From NCBI GenBank assembly GCA_036556965.1, contig DATBIO010000301.1:1-9411 (forward strand): a stretch of DNA of 9,411 nt, in the 5' to 3' direction. The DNA comes from DATBIO01 sp036556965 (GTDB taxonomy: Bacteria; Acidobacteriota; Vicinamibacteria; Fen-336). The position numbers and the translations under genes are program-made. Below are positions 5,988-9,411 of the stretch, piece by piece. The number at the start of each line of letters is the position of its first letter. The first letter of the stretch is position 1. The notes beneath the pieces are model-generated. The model did no database searches, was not told the DNA's origin, and was given only the letters and a program-made list of their open reading frames with translations.

Positions 5988-6500
5988 CCGGGGGGCGGCG
6001 CGGTCCTTCTCGGAGACCACGGGGTCGCGCAGCGGCCACTCGATGCCGATGTCGGGGTCGTCCCAGGCGATGCCGATCTCGTCCTCGCGGTCGTAGAAGT
6101 CGGTGCACTTGTACTCGACGTGCACGATCTCGCTGGTCACGCAGAAGCCGTGGGCGAACCCCGGGGGGATCCAGAGCTGGCGCAGGTTGTCCCCCGAGAG
6201 GCGCACCCCCACCCAGCGCCCGAAGGTGGGGGAGCGGGGGCGGATGTCCACCGCCACGTCGAACATCTCGCCCTCCACCGCGCGCACGAGCTTGCCCTGG
6301 GGCCGCCGCCGCTGCGCGTGCAGGCCGCGCAGGGTGCCGCGCACCGAGCGCGAGTGGTTGTCCTGCACGAAGGCGGCCTCGATGCCGCCCTCGCGGTACT
6401 TGCGCTGGTGGTAGGTCTCCAGGAAGAAGCCGCGCTGGTCGCGGTGCACGTCGGGCTCCACGATGACCACCCCCGGCAGCGCGGTGGGGATGAAGTTCAC
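5961..6500 (-). CDS. rmlC: dTDP-4-dehydrorhamnose 3,5-epimerase
   Basis: A 179-residue cupin enzyme that epimerises C3 and C5 of dTDP-4-keto-6-deoxyglucose, the third step to dTDP-L-rhamnose. Family landmarks are RGFFLETY (23-30), the catalytic base H61 in RGLHAQ, K70 in QGKLVRAVEGE, PPGFAHGF (112-119) and the active-site tyrosine Y136 in FYDREDE. The ending SEKDRAAPRL is also typical, and the length is normal. The GTG start at 6500 overlaps the rmlA stop as GTGA, with GGAGGAG (6515-6509) eight bases upstream inside a small hairpin, so translation is likely coupled to rmlA. rmlB and rmlD are not in the window; they may lie elsewhere. Its last 27 bases are antisense to the end of the sulfurtransferase gene. 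Confidence 0.95.
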   Translation of the reverse strand: MNFIPTALPGVVIVEPDVHRDQRGFFLETYHQRKYREGGIEAAFVQDNHSRSVRGTLRGLHAQRRRPQGKLVRAVEGEMFDVAVDIRPRSPTFGRWVGVRLSGDNLRQLWIPPGFAHGFCVTSEIVHVEYKCTDFYDREDEIGIAWDDPDIGIEWPLRDPVVSEKDRAAPRLREVFPPG

Positions 6501-7375
6501 GCGGAGGGCTCCTCCTCGATCATCTGCTCCAGGTAGCGGCCGTACTCGTTGTTGCGCATGGCGGCGGCCAGCCGCAGCACCTGCTCCCGCCCGATGTAGC
6601 CCATCTTGAAGGCCACCTCCTCGGGGCAGGCCACCTTCAGCCCCTGCCGCTGCTCGATGGCCTGGATGAAGGTGGAGGCCTGCAGGAGCGCCTCCAGGGT
6701 GCCCGTGTCCAGCCAGGCCATGCCGCGGCCCAGGGTCTGCACGTGCAGCTCGCCCCATTCCAGGTAGGCCCGGTTGACGTCGGTGATCTCCAGCTCGCCG
6801 CGGGCGGAGGGGCGCAGCCCCGCCGCCACCTCCAGCACGCGGTTGTCGTAGAAGTAGAGGCCGGTCACCGCGTACGAGGAGCGGGGATGGGGCGGCTTCT
6901 CCTCCAGGCCGATGGCCTTGCCCGTCTCGTCGAACTCCACCACCCCGTAGCGCTGGGGATCGGCCACGCGGTAGGCGAACACGGTGGCCCCCCGCGGGCG
7001 GTCCGCCGCCCGCCGCACGTACTCGGAGAGGTCGTTCCCGTAGAAGATGTTGTCCCCGAGGGCGAGGGCCACCGCGTCGCCGCCCACGAAGGAGCGGCCG
7101 ATGACGAAGGCCTGGGCCAGCCCCTCCGGCCGCGGCTGGGCGGCGTACTCCAGGCGCAGGCCGAGGTCGCTCCCGTCCTTCAGCAGGCGCCGGAAGGCCT
7201 CCTGCTCGTGGGGGGTGGTGATGACCAGGATGTCCCGGATCCCCGCCAGCATCAGGGTGGAGAGCGGGTAGTAGATCATCGGCTTGTCGTAGACGGGAAC
7301 GAGCTGCTTGCTCACGGCCAGCGTCACCGGGTAGAGCCGGGTGCCCGAGCCGCCGGCGAGGATGATGCCCTTCAT
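6497..7375 (-). CDS. rmlA: Glucose-1-phosphate thymidylyltransferase
   Basis: A 292-residue nucleotidyltransferase that makes dTDP-glucose from dTTP and glucose-1-phosphate, the first and normally feedback-regulated step of dTDP-rhamnose synthesis. The nucleotide-binding signature LAGGSGTRLYP (6-16) with K23 in SKQLVPVYDKPM, the metal-binding D108 in LGDNIFYG, LEEKP (158-162) and WLDTGT (221-226) with D223 are all intact. Length is standard. I choose ATG 7375 because MKGIILAGG is the family's usual N-terminus; an in-frame ATG at 7408 would add 11 residues. No SD precedes 7375, but a promoter-like pair (TTCGCA-N17-TATGTT) places transcription start within a few bases of the ATG. rmlC follows with a 4-base overlap. 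Confidence 0.97.
   Translation of the reverse strand: MKGIILAGGSGTRLYPVTLAVSKQLVPVYDKPMIYYPLSTLMLAGIRDILVITTPHEQEAFRRLLKDGSDLGLRLEYAAQPRPEGLAQAFVIGRSFVGGDAVALALGDNIFYGNDLSEYVRRAADRPRGATVFAYRVADPQRYGVVEFDETGKAIGLEEKPPHPRSSYAVTGLYFYDNRVLEVAAGLRPSARGELEITDVNRAYLEWGELHVQTLGRGMAWLDTGTLEALLQASTFIQAIEQRQGLKVACPEEVAFKMGYIGREQVLRLAAAMRNNEYGRYLEQMIEEEPSA
6503..6515 (-). promoter_or_regulatory. Hairpin masking the rmlC ribosome binding site
   Basis: On the minus strand GGAGG (6515-6511), the Shine-Dalgarno of rmlC, pairs perfectly with CCTCC (6507-6503) across an AGC loop. The rmlC GTG begins three bases after the hairpin. Ribosomes finishing rmlA would open it, giving coupled translation. The stem is short and its effect untested. 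Confidence 0.45.
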
Positions 7376-7384
7376 GGCGCGGAG

Positions 7385-7413
7385 AACATACCGGAGAATG
7401 TGCGCCATGCGAA
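7385..7413 (-). promoter_or_regulatory. Candidate rmlA promoter overlapping the divergent gene
   Basis: On the minus strand TTCGCA (7413-7408, 4/6 match) is followed after 17 bases by TATGTT (7390-7385, 4/6 match). The start would be near 7378, almost at the rmlA ATG (7375). The -35 lies inside the first codons of the sulfatase-like gene. Both hexamers are moderate matches. Confidence 0.35.
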
Positions 7414-9411
7414 GGGCGGCGCGGGCCACGGTCCTCGCGCTGCTGGCGGGGGGGTTGGGCGCCTGCGGCCGCGCCGAGGCCCCGCGCCCGCGCGCGCGGC
7501 ACCTCGTCCTGGTCACGGTGGACACCCTGCGCGCGGACCGCCTGGGCTGCTACGGCAACGGCCAGGTGGCCACCCCCAACCTCGACCGGCTGGCCGCCCA
7601 GGGCGCGCTCTTCCCCCAGGCCACCGTGCACGTGCCCCTGACCCGGCCCTCGCACGCGTCCATCCTGACCGGGCTCCTCCCCGCGGAGCACGGCCTGCGC
7701 GACAACGTCTCGCCGCCCCTGGCCGCCGAGGTGCCCACCCTCGCGGAGACGCTCGAGGCCCAGGGATTCCAGACCGCGGCCTTCGTCTCCTCCATCGTGC
7801 TCTCCCGCCAGTCGGGCCTGCACCGCGGCTTCGACGCCTACTCGGACCGCTTCGAGGCGGGGGGGGACGACGCCCGCTTCCTCAACACCATCCAGCGCCG
7901 CGGGGACGAGGTGGTGGGGGAGGCCGTGCAGTGGCTGGAGCAGGCGCCCGAGGGCCGCCTCTTCCTGTGGCTGCACCTCTACGATCCCCACGACCCCTAC
8001 ACGCCGCCCGAGCCCTACGCCGCGCGCTACGCCGACCGGCCCTACGACGGGGAGGTGGCGTGGACGGACGAGCTGCTGGGCCGGCTGGAGAGAGCCCTCG
8101 CCGCCCGCGGCCTCCGCGACGACGCGCTGACCGTGGTGACCGCCGACCACGGCGAGGCGCTGGGCGAGCACGGCGAGCCCACCCACGGCTTCTTCGCCTA
8201 CGAGGCCACCCTGCGCGTTCCCTTCATCGTGCGGGGGCCCGGCGTCCGGCCGGGCGCGCGGCCGGGCCTCACCGCGCGCAGCGTGGACGTCGTGCCCACC
8301 GCCCTCGCCCTGCTGGGGCTGCCCCCCGCGGCCCGCGCGTCCGGGCGCTCGCTCGCCCCCGCCCTGGCCGGCGACGCGCAGGCCGAGGAGCCCGCCTACG
8401 CGGAATCGCTGCTGCCCCTCCTGCACTACGGCTGGAGCGACCTGCGCGTGCTCCGCGAGGGTCGCTGGAAGTACGTCCAGGCGCCGCGGCCGGAGCTGTA
8501 CGACCTGCTCAGCGACCCGGGCGAGGAGCACGACCTCGCCCTGCGCGAGCCGGCCCGCGCCGCGGCGCTGCGTGCCGCCCTGGCCCGGCACCTCCAGCAG
8601 GAGAGGCCGCTGGCCCAGGGGGCGGGGGCCGACCAGGTGCCCTCCGACCTGCTGGAGAAGCTCGGGGCGCTGGGTTACCTCGGAGCCGGCCGCCTGGAGG
8701 CGGGACCCGGCACGGGCGCCGACCCCAAGGACAAGCTCGAGGACTACAAGGCGGTCAACCGGCTGATGCGCGAGGGGCTGCGCGCCCTGCGCGCCAGGGA
8801 CTACGCGGGCAGCGCGCAGCGCCTGCAGGCCGTGCTCGACCGCGGCATCTCGAGCTTCGAGGCGCACTACTACCTCGGCCGCGCGCGGGCGGGGGCCGGC
8901 CGCCACCGCGAAGCGGCGCGCCACTTCGAGGCCGCGCTCCGCCACCTCCCCGGCTACGCCGCCGCTTACGTCGAGCTGGCGGAATCGCGCGCGGCGCTGG
9001 GCGACGAGAAGGGCGCGCTGGACGCCCTGCGCGCGGGCCAGGCGGCGAGCCCGAAGGACGCGCGGCTGTGGGCGGCCGAGGCGAAGCTGTGGCGCGGTCG
9101 CCGGCGTCCGGCCGACGCGCTGCGCGCCCTGGAGTCGGCGCTGCCCCTCGCCCCCGCCGACGCGCTGCTGCGCGTGCAGGCGGGGGAGCTGGCGCGCGAC
9201 CTCGGGCAGGCCGACCGCGCCGTGGCCCTGTTGCGCGAGGCCGTGCGGCTGCGGCCGGAGGTCGCGTCCTACTGGAACTCCCTGGGCATGGTCCTCGGCG
9301 GCCAGGGCTCCCTGGCCGAGGCGGAGGCCGCCTTCCGCGAGGCGCGCTCACGTGACGCCGCCAACGCCGAGTACGCCTACAACCTGGGCCTCGTCCTTCA
9401 GCGCCAGGGGC
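7407..9411 (+). CDS. Sulfatase-superfamily lipoprotein with C-terminal TPR repeats (partial, runs off the window)
   Basis: At least 668 residues with no stop before the window ends. The N-terminus is a lipoprotein signal: RR, a hydrophobic core, then lipobox LGAC with C20, so export and lipid anchoring are likely. Residues about 32-380 form the alkaline phosphatase/sulfatase fold: D39 in VTVDTLRADRLG, HLYDPHDPY (190-198) with H190, D193 and H195, TADHGE (245-250) with D247/H248, and H260. The signature C/S-x-P-S-R is instead T79-R-P-S-H, followed by ASILTG, so the nucleophile is Thr. Residues about 445-668 are helical TPR-like repeats. A real sulfatase needs Cys or Ser converted to formylglycine; a Thr nucleophile fits phosphotransferases such as LtaS or EptA relatives. 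Substrate unknown. GGAG (7393-7396) is 10 bases upstream. Divergent from rmlA. Confidence 0.88.
   Translation, partial: MRRAARATVLALLAGGLGACGRAEAPRPRARHLVLVTVDTLRADRLGCYGNGQVATPNLDRLAAQGALFPQATVHVPLTRPSHASILTGLLPAEHGLRDNVSPPLAAEVPTLAETLEAQGFQTAAFVSSIVLSRQSGLHRGFDAYSDRFEAGGDDARFLNTIQRRGDEVVGEAVQWLEQAPEGRLFLWLHLYDPHDPYTPPEPYAARYADRPYDGEVAWTDELLGRLERALAARGLRDDALTVVTADHGEALGEHGEPTHGFFAYEATLRVPFIVRGPGVRPGARPGLTARSVDVVPTALALLGLPPAARASGRSLAPALAGDAQAEEPAYAESLLPLLHYGWSDLRVLREGRWKYVQAPRPELYDLLSDPGEEHDLALREPARAAALRAALARHLQQERPLAQGAGADQVPSDLLEKLGALGYLGAGRLEAGPGTGADPKDKLEDYKAVNRLMREGLRALRARDYAGSAQRLQAVLDRGISSFEAHYYLGRARAGAGRHREAARHFEAALRHLPGYAAAYVELAESRAALGDEKGALDALRAGQAASPKDARLWAAEAKLWRGRRRPADALRALESALPLAPADALLRVQAGELARDLGQADRAVALLREAVRLRPEVASYWNSLGMVLGGQGSLAEAEAAFREARSRDAANAEYAYNLGLVLQRQG

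Noticed and set aside
5961..8945. A 994-codon open frame on the minus strand ending with rmlC
   Set aside because: Only the last 179 codons look like protein (RmlC). The rest is a GC-driven open frame antisense to the lipoprotein and out of frame with rmlA.
6743..9355. Very long open frame on the plus strand spanning rmlA and the sulfatase-like gene
   Set aside because: It is low-complexity, Arg/Gly/Ala/Pro-rich, matches no family, and is antisense to rmlA and out of frame with the lipoprotein. It is a shadow of high-GC coding sequence.
1..9411. A novel defence, CRISPR or biosynthetic system
   Set aside because: All recognisable genes belong to known housekeeping, signalling or envelope families; there are no repeats in arrays, nucleases, toxins or modular synthases.

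Overview
The window is a very GC-rich bacterial stretch with dense, short-spaced genes, frequent GTG starts and 4-base stop/start overlaps. A sulfatase-like lipoprotein fused to TPRs, an ECF sigma/zinc anti-sigma pair and a soluble hybrid histidine kinase fit a high-GC environmental bacterium such as Acidobacteriota or Myxococcota. That placement is a guess from gene style; no phylogenetic marker is present. I see no defence island, CRISPR array, transposase or biosynthetic cluster, so the interest lies mainly in gene junctions and start signals.

Layout: 1-235 has no gene I can support. It holds a short direct repeat (160-180) and a terminator-like hairpin (174-206, minus) that probably ends the tRNA transcript. 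tRNA-Ala(GGC) is at 236-311 on the minus strand, with its own promoter across the stop codon of the gene before it. Next comes a minus-strand pair, an ECF sigma factor (1085-1597) and its membrane zinc anti-sigma factor (354-1088), joined by a GTGA overlap. The 245-base spacer 1598-1842 holds long C runs (G runs in the sigma leader) and a good sigma70-type promoter facing right. That promoter serves a MerR-type regulator (1843-2226) and a PAS/HisKA/HATPase/REC hybrid kinase (2250-3869).

A thioredoxin-fold [2Fe-2S] ferredoxin (3891-4217, minus) is convergent with the kinase. It is divergent from a secreted Met-rich DUF4412-type protein (4293-5108), and the two share a symmetric ATTATAAT box. 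A 3-mercaptopyruvate sulfurtransferase-type rhodanese (about 5112-5987) follows in the same frame after a single TAG, and seems to lack a conventional start codon where homology puts its N-terminus. Its 3' end overlaps the tail of rmlC.

rmlA and rmlC (minus, 7375 to 5961) encode the first and third steps of dTDP-L-rhamnose synthesis, for surface polysaccharide. They are coupled by a GTGA overlap and an SD-masking hairpin. Divergent from rmlA by 31 bases is a large sulfatase-superfamily lipoprotein with C-terminal TPRs (7407 to the window edge, incomplete). It has Thr where a true sulfatase has its formylglycine precursor. Its position beside rhamnose genes suggests, but does not prove, a role in envelope glycans.
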